Assembly: GCF_036860675.1 (NCBI RefSeq) | Contig: NZ_JAYKGK010000003.1 | Location: 248,001 to 312,000, forward strand | DNA length: 64,000 nucleotides | Reading direction: 5' to 3' | Source of the DNA: Rosettibacter primus | GTDB taxonomy: Bacteria > Bacteroidota > Ignavibacteria > Ignavibacteriales > Melioribacteraceae | Shown: positions 26,247 through 34,688 of the stretch, piece by piece | How positions within the stretch are numbered: position 1 is the first letter of the stretch | Layout: each line of letters starts with the position of its first letter | Made by a program: the position numbers and the translations under genes | The notes under the pieces: generated by a model | What the model saw: only the letters and a program-made list of their open reading frames with translations | Databases searched by the model: none | What the model was told of the DNA's origin: nothing

Positions 26247-27219
26247 AATTATTCTTTATGTAACCTTCTCGAATAAGTTCATCAGTAGCTTCAGCAATTA
26301 TAAATTGATACAACCAGTTTAACCATTCCCAGAATGATGTTTCCTCTTTATAAACAGAATTTAGATAATATTTAACAAGTTTCGGTTTTTGTTTGTCGAG
26401 ATTTTCTATTAAATCCTTTGTAATTATCGATGCTATTTGTTCAAAATATTTTTCATCACTCTTGTTTATTTTTAACATAACATTTTTATAATTATAAAAA
26501 TTTTTTGAGGCCACATTAAAATAATTTTTAACAAAAAAATTCTTCGAATATACCTTCATAGAATCATTAATTGATTTTTCAGAATAAATTAATGAATCGT
26601 TATCATCTTTTAACTGAAAAAGAGCTGCATAAAAATTTTTGTTCCCTCTTTTTGGTGGGGAAGATTTTATAAATCTTTCCTGAATATTTTCTAATTGCCA
26701 CTTATTCAATACTACATTGCTTAATAAAAACAAAGATAAATCTTCAAAAGAATTTTTCTGAAGTTCTGATTTTTGTTTAGAACTCACTTTCGTAAAATGC
26801 TCTGAATAAAAATTTCTAATCATTGGGAGACGTGCAACAACAATTTCTGCTACAATTTTCCCGATTGGCTTTGCTATTTTTTTTAATTGTTTCTGATTTT
26901 CAAAATCCATAATCATGCATGATGGAACAAAAGCTCCGTCATCTTTCTTTTTAATAAGACTATTGGCATAAAGAAAATTTATTTTTTCTTCATATTGTAT
27001 GTCATTCAATCCAAGAAGTTTTTTAATTCTGTCATTATCAAAATTTTCATGCAGAAGAATTAATATTTCTTTGAAATATTTTTTATTAAGCTCAATTTCA
27101 ATAGTATCATTTTGAGGTATTGTTCTAACTACAAAAGTTCCTTGTAATACTTCGTTAATATCTTTTCTGGTGCTACATGCTGTAATCACAATAAAAAATA
27201 AAAATAAATATTTCTTCAT
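26209..27219 (-). CDS. Predicted lipoprotein of unknown function
   Basis: 336 residues. MKKYLFLFFIVITAC gives a signal peptide with lipidated Cys at about residue 15. The body is helical, lysine-rich and without recognisable domains; a weak winged-helix-like stretch (KIAKPIGKIVAEIVV) is not convincing. It follows the methyltransferase gene by 8 bp on the same strand, so it is probably the last gene of a yitT-methyltransferase-lipoprotein operon. Overlap of 38 bp with the convergent kinase gene is confined to both 3' ends. I do not recognise a family. Confidence 0.75.
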   Translation of the reverse strand: MKKYLFLFFIVITACSTRKDINEVLQGTFVVRTIPQNDTIEIELNKKYFKEILILLHENFDNDRIKKLLGLNDIQYEEKINFLYANSLIKKKDDGAFVPSCMIMDFENQKQLKKIAKPIGKIVAEIVVARLPMIRNFYSEHFTKVSSKQKSELQKNSFEDLSLFLLSNVVLNKWQLENIQERFIKSSPPKRGNKNFYAALFQLKDDNDSLIYSEKSINDSMKVYSKNFFVKNYFNVASKNFYNYKNVMLKINKSDEKYFEQIASIITKDLIENLDKQKPKLVKYYLNSVYKEETSFWEWLNWLYQFIIAEATDELIREGYIKNNSIIYFAQQYDKN

Positions 27220-27227
27220 TACTGTTA

Positions 27228-28220
27228 TCAGTCTTTTTTACCAATTAAAAGAGAAAATCCAAAACTTGTATCTTTTCTTTCAATTTTTGAAATACCTGCA
27301 TTGTTAAGCCAATCTCTCATCTCAGATTCTGTGTAGGTATCTCCATTTTTAGTTCCGACAAGCATATTAACTGCAAATAGTGCACCCCCCGCAGGTTTAG
27401 TTCTGTCTTCATCCATTATCCAGTCTTTAATTATAATCTGTCCATTTTTATTTAAGGCATCAGCACATTTTCTAATCAACAATATATTCTCATCAAAACT
27501 ATTGCTGTGAACAATTGCAGAAAGAAAAATCAAATCGAAGTTGTTACCAATGTCATCGGTAAGATAATTACCTTCGATAAAAGAGATATTGTTTTTATAT
27601 AAAAATTCTTCAACATATTTTCTGGTCAATGGAATAACTTCTGGCAAATCAAAAATGACAGCTTTCATATCAGGATTAGATTCAACAAATTTCATTGTAA
27701 ATGCACCCGAGCCACCACCTACGTCGAGCATTCTCTTAACATTTTTAAGTTCAATCATATATGAAACAATTTTAGCTTCTTTCAATGCGCGATAATGCAT
27801 TGCAGCAATGAATGAATTTGTCCAGTGTGAATTTTCAAGGTTTCTTTTATAAACTGAGGTTCCCTTTTTTACTGCTTCAGTTAAAGTACTCCATGTTTTC
27901 CACAATTCATTTGTATGAAATAATCCTCCCATAAATTCAGGTTTTCCTTCTACAAGAAATTGTGATGCACTTTCCGAATTATAAAACTTACCATGAATCT
28001 TTTTCAATAAACCCATTGCACACAAAGCATTCATTAATCTATCTGTTGCTTTCTCATCTATATTTAATTTACTGGCAACTTCTTTTGATGTAAGCATGTG
28101 TTTATCAATAACAGTAAAAATTTTTAATTCTACTGCTGTCAAAAGAATTCTGCTTTGCTGGAATGAGTATGCAATATTTCTAATATCTTCTGCTGTTAAA
28201 AATTTTTCTGAGGAATTCAT
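27228..28220 (-). CDS. SAM-dependent O-methyltransferase (Methyltransf_2 type)
   Basis: 330 residues. An N-terminal winged-helix dimerisation domain (about 10-95, RILLTAVELKIFTVID) is followed by a Rossmann methyltransferase with LDVGGGSGAF (165-174) as the SAM site. This is the architecture of the plant-caffeate/acetylserotonin/polyketide O-methyltransferase group. The catalytic His expected in the family may be the one in FLSAIVHSN; the methyl acceptor is not predictable. Sits 3 bp behind the yitT gene and 8 bp before a lipoprotein gene, so it is operonic, but no biosynthetic cluster is visible around it. Confidence 0.82.
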   Translation of the reverse strand: MNSSEKFLTAEDIRNIAYSFQQSRILLTAVELKIFTVIDKHMLTSKEVASKLNIDEKATDRLMNALCAMGLLKKIHGKFYNSESASQFLVEGKPEFMGGLFHTNELWKTWSTLTEAVKKGTSVYKRNLENSHWTNSFIAAMHYRALKEAKIVSYMIELKNVKRMLDVGGGSGAFTMKFVESNPDMKAVIFDLPEVIPLTRKYVEEFLYKNNISFIEGNYLTDDIGNNFDLIFLSAIVHSNSFDENILLIRKCADALNKNGQIIIKDWIMDEDRTKPAGGALFAVNMLVGTKNGDTYTESEMRDWLNNAGISKIERKDTSFGFSLLIGKKD

Positions 28221-28223
28221 AAT

Positions 28224-29159
28224 TTATATTCTTCTTCTAAAACCTTCACCAAGCACTTCATGAACATTGTAAATAATTACAAATGCAGATGGGTCAATTG
28301 ATTTTACCACATCAACAAGTTTAGAAACTTCTCTTAAAGGAACTACAGTAAGCAACATTTCGCGTTCGACATTTCGGAAAGCTCCGCGTGTTTTAACTGC
28401 TGTACAACCGCGTCCCATTTCATTCAGAATTGACTCTGTTATTTCATTAAATTTATCAGAGATAATATAAGCTGCACGTGCATAATCAAAGCCATCAATT
28501 ATCATATCAATTAAACGGGAAGATACGAACAACAAAAACACAGCATAAAATGTTAAAGTTAATGCTGGACGTTCCGGTGAAAGATTCTTGATATCAATAA
28601 TAAATCCAGCCAGTGCAATAACAAAAAAATCAATTATCATAATTGCCTGACCGGGTTTAATTCCAAATCGTTTGTGAAGTATAGAAGCAATTATATCAGA
28701 ACCAGCTGTAGTGCCTTTGAATTTAAAAATGATTCCAAGCCCAACTCCAAGAAGAACAGAGCCAATAATAATCATAAAGAGAAAATCATTTTTGTAAAGG
28801 TCTAATACAGCTTGAGATTTATGAAGTTGAATTGACTGCAAACCTGGAATATCACCTCTGAATAAATCAATAAAAAATGAATTAAGAGAAAATCCCACAA
28901 AAGTTCTCATCCCAAATTTTTTACCTAATTCTTTTAATCCCCAGATAAATAAAGGAACATTCAGCAGCCAGACAAGAATTCCAACTGAAATTTTGTTCCC
29001 CGATAAATAATAAATTGCCATAGCAAGACCACTAACTCCACCTGGAACTACACGCGCATCTACAAGGAATACTCCTATTCCAATTGACATTATTGCAGAA
29101 CCAAAAACAATTGCAATATAATCAATGATTGGGTACTTATTGAAAATTTCTCTTATCAT
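28224..29159 (-). CDS. YitT family membrane protein (DUF161 + DUF2179)
   Basis: 311 residues. An N-terminal membrane part with five to six hydrophobic spans (about 10-210, includes VPGGVSGLAMAIYYLSG and FKGTTAGSDIIASIL, both typical of YitT) is followed by a C-terminal cytosolic DUF2179 domain (about 225-305, TAVKTRGAFRNVEREMLLTVV). YitT proteins are widespread, and transport or membrane roles have been suggested without a settled function. Start of a tight three-gene run with the methyltransferase and lipoprotein genes. Confidence 0.92.
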   Translation of the reverse strand: MIREIFNKYPIIDYIAIVFGSAIMSIGIGVFLVDARVVPGGVSGLAMAIYYLSGNKISVGILVWLLNVPLFIWGLKELGKKFGMRTFVGFSLNSFFIDLFRGDIPGLQSIQLHKSQAVLDLYKNDFLFMIIIGSVLLGVGLGIIFKFKGTTAGSDIIASILHKRFGIKPGQAIMIIDFFVIALAGFIIDIKNLSPERPALTLTFYAVFLLFVSSRLIDMIIDGFDYARAAYIISDKFNEITESILNEMGRGCTAVKTRGAFRNVEREMLLTVVPLREVSKLVDVVKSIDPSAFVIIYNVHEVLGEGFRRRI

Positions 29160-29216
29160 ATCAAAATATTATTTTATTCTTCTGAAAGATAGTGAGACTG
29201 AAAGAGTAAAAAAAAT

Positions 29217-29537
29217 TTATAACTCTCCCTTTTTATACATTAATTGAGTTTTTATTCTCAGCAGCTGTCGTTCGATTATTAAATCAGCAAGTTTTTCAGG
29301 AATTGTTGTTTTATCTTTCGAATGCAAAATTTCATGAACTTTATTTTCATCAACATCTATTCTATAAAGATTAATTATAAACCTGTCAAAATTTTGGGAC
29401 ATTAATTCTTTAACCTTTTCAATCAAATATTCCCTAATAAATTTTTGTTCAGCCTTTGCAGGAAGAGATTCACCAGGAATTGATAAATCTTTGCTTAATT
29501 TCTTAATTAATAAAGAATAAATTTCTTCTTCTGACAT
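29217..29537 (-). CDS. Conserved-looking small hypothetical protein
   Basis: 106 residues, soluble, mostly helical, acidic N-terminus (MSEEEIYSLLIKKL). The central FDRFIINLYRIDVDENKVHEIL and the closing ADLIIERQLLRIKTQ resemble a small uncharacterised Bacteroidota family with an LYRIDV..E and RQ..KI..R signature that I recall but could not check. It lies 57 bp upstream of yitT on the same strand. No function can be given. Confidence 0.7.
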   Translation of the reverse strand: MSEEEIYSLLIKKLSKDLSIPGESLPAKAEQKFIREYLIEKVKELMSQNFDRFIINLYRIDVDENKVHEILHSKDKTTIPEKLADLIIERQLLRIKTQLMYKKGEL

Positions 29538-29590
29538 AATTGATTTCTATTTTAATTAAAATATAGTTTTCTTAAAAATTCAATTCGTCT

Positions 29591-29675
29591 TTCCTGTGTA
29601 ACCAGGAATCCATTAACTATTAAGTAGATTCCCGCTATCTTCCATTGAAATGTCTATGGCAGCGAGAATGACAGT
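29591..29675. repeat. REP-like interleaved inverted repeats
   Basis: In this 173-bp gap TTCCTG (29591-29596)/CAGGAA (29603-29608), GGAATC (29605-29610)/GATTCC (29627-29632), and ATTCCCGCT (29628-29636) with AGCGAGAAT (29661-29669, one mismatch) can pair. The CAGGAATCCATT..GATTCCCGCT..GAGAATGACAG wording is like the REP-type repeats common between bacterial genes. Function, if any, is unknown. Confidence 0.5.
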
Positions 29676-29710
29676 CAATTTGAAATATATTTTTCAGAAG
29701 TTTCACATAA

Positions 29711-30937
29711 TTACTTAATATAAACCATTGCTCTAATTTCAGAAAAATTTTGTGCAGTTAATTTATAAAAATAAATTCCACTTGATAGAAAATACGTATC
29801 TGCATAAAATTTAACTTGATAATTGCCAGCAGATTTGAAATCTTCAACAATTGTTGCTATTTCTCTTCCGAGCAAATCATAAACCTTCAGTGTTACAAAC
29901 GATGCAAATGGAGTTGAATAATTTATAGTAGTTTCATTATTGAAAGGGTTTGGATAATTCTGTTTGAGATAATATAAACCATATTTGTAATCATCTTTTA
30001 CATCAGTAGAGCCAGAGAATTTAAAAGTTGCATACACCGGCAAGTGGTCTGATGCAGAAATTAAAGAGTCAGCAAGTTCTTTTCCAAAAGAATTAAAGCC
30101 ATAATTAATTGCTTTATTAAAATGATTGCCATCATTTCCTACAATTGTATATGTGCCATTTACATATTCAATTCCACCTAAATCTTTTACTGCCTGTGAA
30201 ATTAATATCATGTCAAAACGAACTGTCAAATTATTAGCATACATTGTATGTGTAAAGGCATAAAGAGGATTATCGCCCCATTCACCAATAGCATCAAGCG
30301 GGTCAATAACATAACCTTTTACAGTTTTATCAATTAATTTTTGAACTGCAGATTCTGAACCGAACAAAGTATTAAAGTCGCCAAGCACAATAAAATTTTT
30401 GTTTGCTGGAAGTTGTGCTGTTCTTTTTCTCAATGAATCCACTGCTACAGCTCGTCTTCGCATGTTTTCTGAATTATCTCCTGTAAGCGTATTTGCTTTT
30501 AAGTGAACAGAAAAAATTATTAATGTATCATTTGTAAACTTGTTGATTAAAGGGAATTCATTGATTGGCCGTGTTTCTGCTTGATGAACAATATTACCAA
30601 GTGAAATAAATTTATCATCCCGGTAAAACAATACACTATTCATATTTGTTGATTCAACAAATTCTGCTGCTGCATATTTGTTATCAAGCACATAATTTAG
30701 TAGTTGATTTACTGAAGCTTTATCTCTTACTTCCTGACAAACAAGGATATCCGGTGAAACATAATTTATTACATATTTTAAAGCAGGATTATCCCAATCA
30801 AATTGATTTGGATTTGCAGGAGTAGGATTGTAAGCAGTATAATCATGAATGTTGTAGGTCATTATTCTGATATATTGCTGAGAATATAGAGTTACTGAAA
30901 AGATTAAAAAAATCAGCAGAAAAATTTTTTGTTTCAT
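29711..30937 (-). CDS. Secreted endonuclease/exonuclease/phosphatase-family protein with T9SS tail
   Basis: 408 residues. Signal peptide 1-20 (..FSVTLYSQ), EEP domain at about 22-315 with IMTYNIHD, the metal-binding Glu in ILVCQEVRD, LGDFNTLFG (catalytic Asp/Asn) and the closing SDHLPVYATF. The family covers DNases, sphingomyelinases and phosphoinositide phosphatases, so the substrate stays open. The C-terminal ~85 residues (NYPNPFNNETTINY.. to GIYFYKLTAQNF) are a T9SS sorting domain, predicting export and surface anchoring or release. Divergent from the SCO1 gene. Confidence 0.88.
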   Translation of the reverse strand: MKQKIFLLIFLIFSVTLYSQQYIRIMTYNIHDYTAYNPTPANPNQFDWDNPALKYVINYVSPDILVCQEVRDKASVNQLLNYVLDNKYAAAEFVESTNMNSVLFYRDDKFISLGNIVHQAETRPINEFPLINKFTNDTLIIFSVHLKANTLTGDNSENMRRRAVAVDSLRKRTAQLPANKNFIVLGDFNTLFGSESAVQKLIDKTVKGYVIDPLDAIGEWGDNPLYAFTHTMYANNLTVRFDMILISQAVKDLGGIEYVNGTYTIVGNDGNHFNKAINYGFNSFGKELADSLISASDHLPVYATFKFSGSTDVKDDYKYGLYYLKQNYPNPFNNETTINYSTPFASFVTLKVYDLLGREIATIVEDFKSAGNYQVKFYADTYFLSSGIYFYKLTAQNFSEIRAMVYIK

Positions 30938-30958
30938 TTATAAAAACTAAATTGTTAT

Positions 30959-30966
30959 TAAATTTG
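30959..30966 (+). promoter_or_regulatory. -7 promoter box for the SCO1 gene
   Basis: TAAATTTG (TAnnTTTG) in the 31-82 bp divergent gap. Transcription would begin near 30970, which makes the in-frame ATG at 30969 an unlikely start and favours 31005 or 31020. Confidence 0.4.
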
Positions 30967-31019
30967 TTATGAAAACAAACTCTTGGTATGAAAAATATAA
31001 AATTATGGTATTAACCAAA

Positions 31020-31631
31020 ATGTATATAAAAAAAATTGAATCACGGTTAATTAAAACAATCTGTTTTAGCTTTATCTTTATTATCTTATTATCATCGTGC
31101 AATAATAATTTGCCGGTGATTGAAGATTTTAGTCATGAAAATTTTTCGTTGATTAATCAGTCCGAAGAGAAAATAAATTTTCCTTCTAATTTCAAAGGTA
31201 AAATAATTATTGTGGGCTACATATTTACAAACTGTCCGGATATTTGTCCCCTTACAACTAATAATATGCGGTTAATTCAAGAGAAATTGAAAAAAGAAAA
31301 AATTAATGAGGTAGAACTTGTCTCAATAAGTTTTGACCCTTTGCAGGATACACCTGAAGTGTTAAAAAATTTTGCAGAGATTAGAAATCTTGATTTACAA
31401 AACTGGCAGTTTCTAACTGGAGAAAAAAAGGTAATTGATTCATTAATTAAAAAAGCAGAAGTTTTTGTAATTCCTGGGGATTCAACAATATTGAAAGATG
31501 GAAGAAAAATTTATTATTACATTCACACAGATAGAATTCAGCTTTTCGATAAACTTGGAAGAGTTAGAAAAAATTATGTGGGAAGTAAAGTCAATATTGA
31601 AGAAATAATTAATGATATAAAAAATTTATAA
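31020..31631 (+). CDS. SCO1/SenC/PrrC-family copper/thiol protein, lipoprotein
   Basis: 203 residues from ATG 31020. The frame is open from 30969, but a -7 box at 30959-30966 and the short signal-like n-region favour 31020 (31005 is possible). N-terminal hydrophobic segment with lipobox ILLSSC, then a thioredoxin fold with the copper-binding CPDICP pair and the third ligand His in YYIHTDRIQLFD. The family delivers copper to the CuA site of cytochrome oxidase or acts as a thiol oxidoreductase in the periplasm. A small cysteine-rich protein gene follows 34 bp downstream. No oxidase genes are in the window. Confidence 0.9.
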   Translation: MYIKKIESRLIKTICFSFIFIILLSSCNNNLPVIEDFSHENFSLINQSEEKINFPSNFKGKIIIVGYIFTNCPDICPLTTNNMRLIQEKLKKEKINEVELVSISFDPLQDTPEVLKNFAEIRNLDLQNWQFLTGEKKVIDSLIKKAEVFVIPGDSTILKDGRKIYYYIHTDRIQLFDKLGRVRKNYVGSKVNIEEIINDIKNL

Positions 31632-31665
31632 TCTTTAAAAAGATTAAAAAATAGAGAGAATATTT

Positions 31666-31857
31666 ATGAGCTCATTTTCATGTCAATTTATAGATAGTGA
31701 AAAAAGTTATTGTATAAGATTAAAAAAAGATTGTATTCCCGGAAGACCAGGCTGCGTATTAAAAGGAAGGTTTGTATTTGCAATTCCTGCAGAAAAAAGA
31801 ATGACACCCGAATTAGATAAAAATCAAAACAATAAAAAAAGAAAAGAAATTAAATAA
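31666..31857 (+). CDS. 63-residue cysteine-containing protein
   Basis: Short soluble protein with Cys at residues 6, 16, 23 and 30 (FSCQF, SYCIRL, KKDCIPG, RPGCVLKG) followed by a basic tail. The C-x9-C-x6-C-x6-C spacing could hold a metal or cluster. Similar small proteins reading SYCLRLK.DC.PGRPGCVL are known to me from Bacteroidota/Chlorobiota genomes, always uncharacterised (memory, not searched). Located 34 bp behind the SCO1 gene on the same strand, probably cotranscribed; a role in copper or respiratory assembly is guesswork. Confidence 0.72.
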   Translation: MSSFSCQFIDSEKSYCIRLKKDCIPGRPGCVLKGRFVFAIPAEKRMTPELDKNQNNKKRKEIK

Positions 31858-32002
31858 AATTGAGCAGGGATTTTCCTAACATAACCAATCAACTATAGCA
31901 AAAATTAAAAATTTTGTTTGAATAAGAGCATCATTTTTATATCTTGAAACTACAATTCTCAGATTTACCATTATTTTAAGATAACAAAATAGAATAAGAA
32001 TA

Positions 32003-33157
32003 ATGAAATTAACCAAATTATTTGCAGAATTTTTTGAAAGCGAAAAAGCAGGTGGAATTATCCTCGTTATTATGACTGTAATTTCACTTTTATTAGCTAA
32101 TTCCGCTTGGCAAATCAGTTACATTAATTTCTGGAATCATGATATTGGAGGACATTCACTTGCGCACTGGATTAATGATGGATTGATGGCAATATTCTTT
32201 TTGTTAATTGGTTTGGAACTGGAAAGAGAAATTTATCAGGGTGAATTATCAGATATAAAAAATGCTTCTCTGCCAATTTTTGCTGCGGTTGGAGGTATGA
32301 TTATTCCTGCATCTATTTTCTTATCTCTAAATTTTGGAACTGAAACACAGTCCGGGGCAGGAATTCCAATGGCAACAGATATTGCTTTTGCAATTGGAAT
32401 TCTTTCCCTTTTAGGAAATAAAGTGCCCGCATCACTCAAAATATTTTTAACTGCTCTTGCTGTAATTGACGACCTTGGTGCAATTTTAGTTATTGCTATT
32501 TTTTATACGACCAGTCTTTCCTTTTTAAATTTATTTATTGCTCTTGGAATATTTGTTATTTTGATTCTATTAAATAGATTAAAAGTTCACAGCCTTGCTC
32601 CATATATAATTGGTGGAATTATAATGTGGTATTTTATGCTTCATTCTGGAGTTCATGCTACTATAACTGGAGTATTGCTTGCTTTTGCAATTCCCTTTAC
32701 TGATGGAGGAGAAAAATCACCATCATATAAACTTCAACACTTTTTACACAAACCTGTAGCTTTTATTATACTTCCTATTTTTGCTCTTGCTAATACCTGC
32801 ATTGCAATTGAAACTGAACTTTATAATAATTTAATTAAAAATTATAGCCTGGGAATTATTTTAGGTTTAGTAATTGGTAAACCTTTAGGAATAACAATTT
32901 TATCTTATGCTGGGGTAAAATTGAGACTTTGTCAACTTCCATCAGAATTAAAATGGAAAAACATTATTGGGGTTGGATTTATTGCTGGTATAGGATTTAC
33001 AATGTCAATTTTTATCACACTTCTTGCTTACGAAAACATACAAATAATCAACAGTTCAAAAATAGCAATATTGCTTGCTTCGTTAATTGCAGGTACAATT
33101 GGCTACATTATTTTAAGATTAACATTAAAAGAAACAATAGAAAATGAAAGCGATTAA
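32003..33157 (+). CDS. nhaA: Na+/H+ antiporter NhaA
   Basis: 384 residues, about 12 transmembrane spans. It exchanges cytoplasmic Na+ for external H+ for pH and sodium homeostasis. The two ion-binding aspartates stand in ALAVIDDLGAILV, equivalent to D163/D164 of E. coli NhaA. The N-terminal FFESEKAGGIILV and MATDIAFAIG motifs are family-specific. Convergent with the signalling operon, stops 14 bp apart. Monocistronic as far as can be seen. Confidence 0.96.
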   Translation: MKLTKLFAEFFESEKAGGIILVIMTVISLLLANSAWQISYINFWNHDIGGHSLAHWINDGLMAIFFLLIGLELEREIYQGELSDIKNASLPIFAAVGGMIIPASIFLSLNFGTETQSGAGIPMATDIAFAIGILSLLGNKVPASLKIFLTALAVIDDLGAILVIAIFYTTSLSFLNLFIALGIFVILILLNRLKVHSLAPYIIGGIIMWYFMLHSGVHATITGVLLAFAIPFTDGGEKSPSYKLQHFLHKPVAFIILPIFALANTCIAIETELYNNLIKNYSLGIILGLVIGKPLGITILSYAGVKLRLCQLPSELKWKNIIGVGFIAGIGFTMSIFITLLAYENIQIINSSKIAILLASLIAGTIGYIILRLTLKETIENESD

Positions 33158-33171
33158 GATTAAATAAGTAA

Positions 33172-34320
33172 CTAAGTCATCTTAATTGAAATGATACTAA
33201 CATCATCTTCTAATTCACCATCAGTAAAATTCATAATTTCTTTTTTCAGCGCATCAATTGTATTGTCGTTCGAAGATAATGAACTCAAAAAATTGATTAA
33301 TCTTTCCTGACCATATTGTTCACCTTTTTTATTTCTTGATTCTGTTATGCCATCAGTAATTAAAATAATTTCTTCTCCCGTTTGTAACTTAATTTCATGG
33401 TCTTCATATTGTCCTGATTGACTAAATCCAAGCAGTAACCCAGTTGATTGAATGTATTTTGCCTGTTTGGAAGATTTATGAATTATTGGTAAGTCACCAG
33501 CCCCAGAATATTTTGCAATTTTATTTTTTACATCAATAATTATTATTGAAAGTGTTATAAAGACTTCTGAAATTCTTTCGTCTTTGTAAACAGATTCATT
33601 AATTCTTTGAAGTATTTCGCTTGGTTTAAATTCTTTAGAAGATTCAAGAACAAATCTTGCAGCACTGCGAACATAACCAGCATATGCAACAGCAAAATAC
33701 CAGGCTCCCCATCTTTTCCCCATAACATCCCCAAGTATTACTACAATATTGTTATCGTCTATACTAAAATAATCTATAAAGTCTCCACCGGGTACATTTT
33801 TATATGGCATATACAATTGATTAATTTCAAGTCCTTGAAATTTTGGCGGCACATCTGGAACCACAGTAGCAACCATAGAATCTGCGGCTCTTTGTACTTC
33901 GTCAACTACCTTCACTCTTTCTTTTTCCAGACTTTTTAGAATTGCCGACACTTTTGCAATAACAACTTTGGGACTTGCAGTTTTGATAATGTAATCTTCG
34001 ATTTCTAAATCAAATCCTTTAAGAATATCTTCTTCTGAACCTTTTGCAGTAAGAAACACAAATGGGATTGTTTTTAATTCCGGATCTTTAAGCAATTCTC
34101 TTCTAAATTCGAATCCGTCCATCTCGGGCATCATTATATCGCTAATAATCAAATCAGGTTTAATTTCATGAGCAAGTTTTAATCCCTCTTTTCCATTTGA
34201 AGCATGTTCACAATTAAATCCTGCTTTGCTCAAATTGTGCATAAAAAGTTTTGCTATATTAAATTCATCTTCTACAAGAAGAATTTTACCGGATATTTTA
34301 TTGTTTTCAACAGCTGACAA
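33172..34320 (-). CDS. Response regulator with SpoIIE/RsbU-type PP2C phosphatase output
   Basis: 382 residues. Receiver domain at about 13-130 with phospho-accepting Asp in LIISDIMMPEMDG and the switch Lys in FLTAKG, a linker helix, then a PPM/SpoIIE phosphatase at about 165-382. That domain has metal Asp in VPGGDFIDYF, GDVMGKRW, TDGITES and EDDVSI. The start is TTG, supported by GGAG seven bases upstream and by the absence of any ATG before the receiver. Last gene of a four-gene operon; the STAS protein encoded just upstream is the natural dephosphorylation substrate, controlled by receiver phosphorylation (family knowledge plus context). Confidence 0.9.
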   Translation of the reverse strand: MSAVENNKISGKILLVEDEFNIAKLFMHNLSKAGFNCEHASNGKEGLKLAHEIKPDLIISDIMMPEMDGFEFRRELLKDPELKTIPFVFLTAKGSEEDILKGFDLEIEDYIIKTASPKVVIAKVSAILKSLEKERVKVVDEVQRAADSMVATVVPDVPPKFQGLEINQLYMPYKNVPGGDFIDYFSIDDNNIVVILGDVMGKRWGAWYFAVAYAGYVRSAARFVLESSKEFKPSEILQRINESVYKDERISEVFITLSIIIIDVKNKIAKYSGAGDLPIIHKSSKQAKYIQSTGLLLGFSQSGQYEDHEIKLQTGEEIILITDGITESRNKKGEQYGQERLINFLSSLSSNDNTIDALKKEIMNFTDGELEDDVSIISIKMT

Positions 34321-34335
34321 AGTTAAACTCCAGAT

Positions 34336-34680
34336 TTAATTTTTCTGAAAGCTTCTAATTGCATCCTGCAGTTCAGGATACGACTCAAATACTCTGAATA
34401 ATCTTGTCAATTCGAACATTGATCTTACAGCAGGTTTAAATCCAACAAGTTTTAAATCGCCTCCTAGATTCGCTACTTTTTTAAGAGCATTTACAATTAC
34501 TCCAAGAAATGTTGAATCTATAAAATCAACTTTACTCAAATCAATAATCACATTTTTATAACCCTTATCAATTTTTTCATATATCATATTTTTTAAATTG
34601 CTCGATTCTTTTAATGTTGCTCTTTCAGTGTTTATTATTTCAACAACAATATCATCAATAATTTCTTCTACAATTTCCAT
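34336..34680 (-). CDS. STAS-domain protein, anti-anti-sigma-factor type
   Basis: 114 residues, one STAS domain of the SpoIIAA/RsbV class. FIDSTFLGVIVNALK places the phospho-accepting Ser in the conserved DS.. loop. A GGAG site precedes the ATG by 6-7 bases. In partner-switching systems such proteins are phosphorylated by a HATPase anti-sigma kinase and dephosphorylated by a SpoIIE phosphatase. The phosphatase gene lies 15 bp downstream, but no RsbW-like kinase is encoded in the operon. A paralogue with the same IDSTFLG loop is at 40424-40795. Confidence 0.92.
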   Translation of the reverse strand: MEIVEEIIDDIVVEIINTERATLKESSNLKNMIYEKIDKGYKNVIIDLSKVDFIDSTFLGVIVNALKKVANLGGDLKLVGFKPAVRSMFELTRLFRVFESYPELQDAIRSFQKN

Positions 34681-34688
34681 AATGGCTC

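Noticed and set aside
31630..31655. AATCTTT/AAAGATT hairpin after the SCO1 gene as a terminator
   Set aside because: Seven AT-rich base pairs followed by A rather than U on the coding strand; more likely chance between cotranscribed genes.
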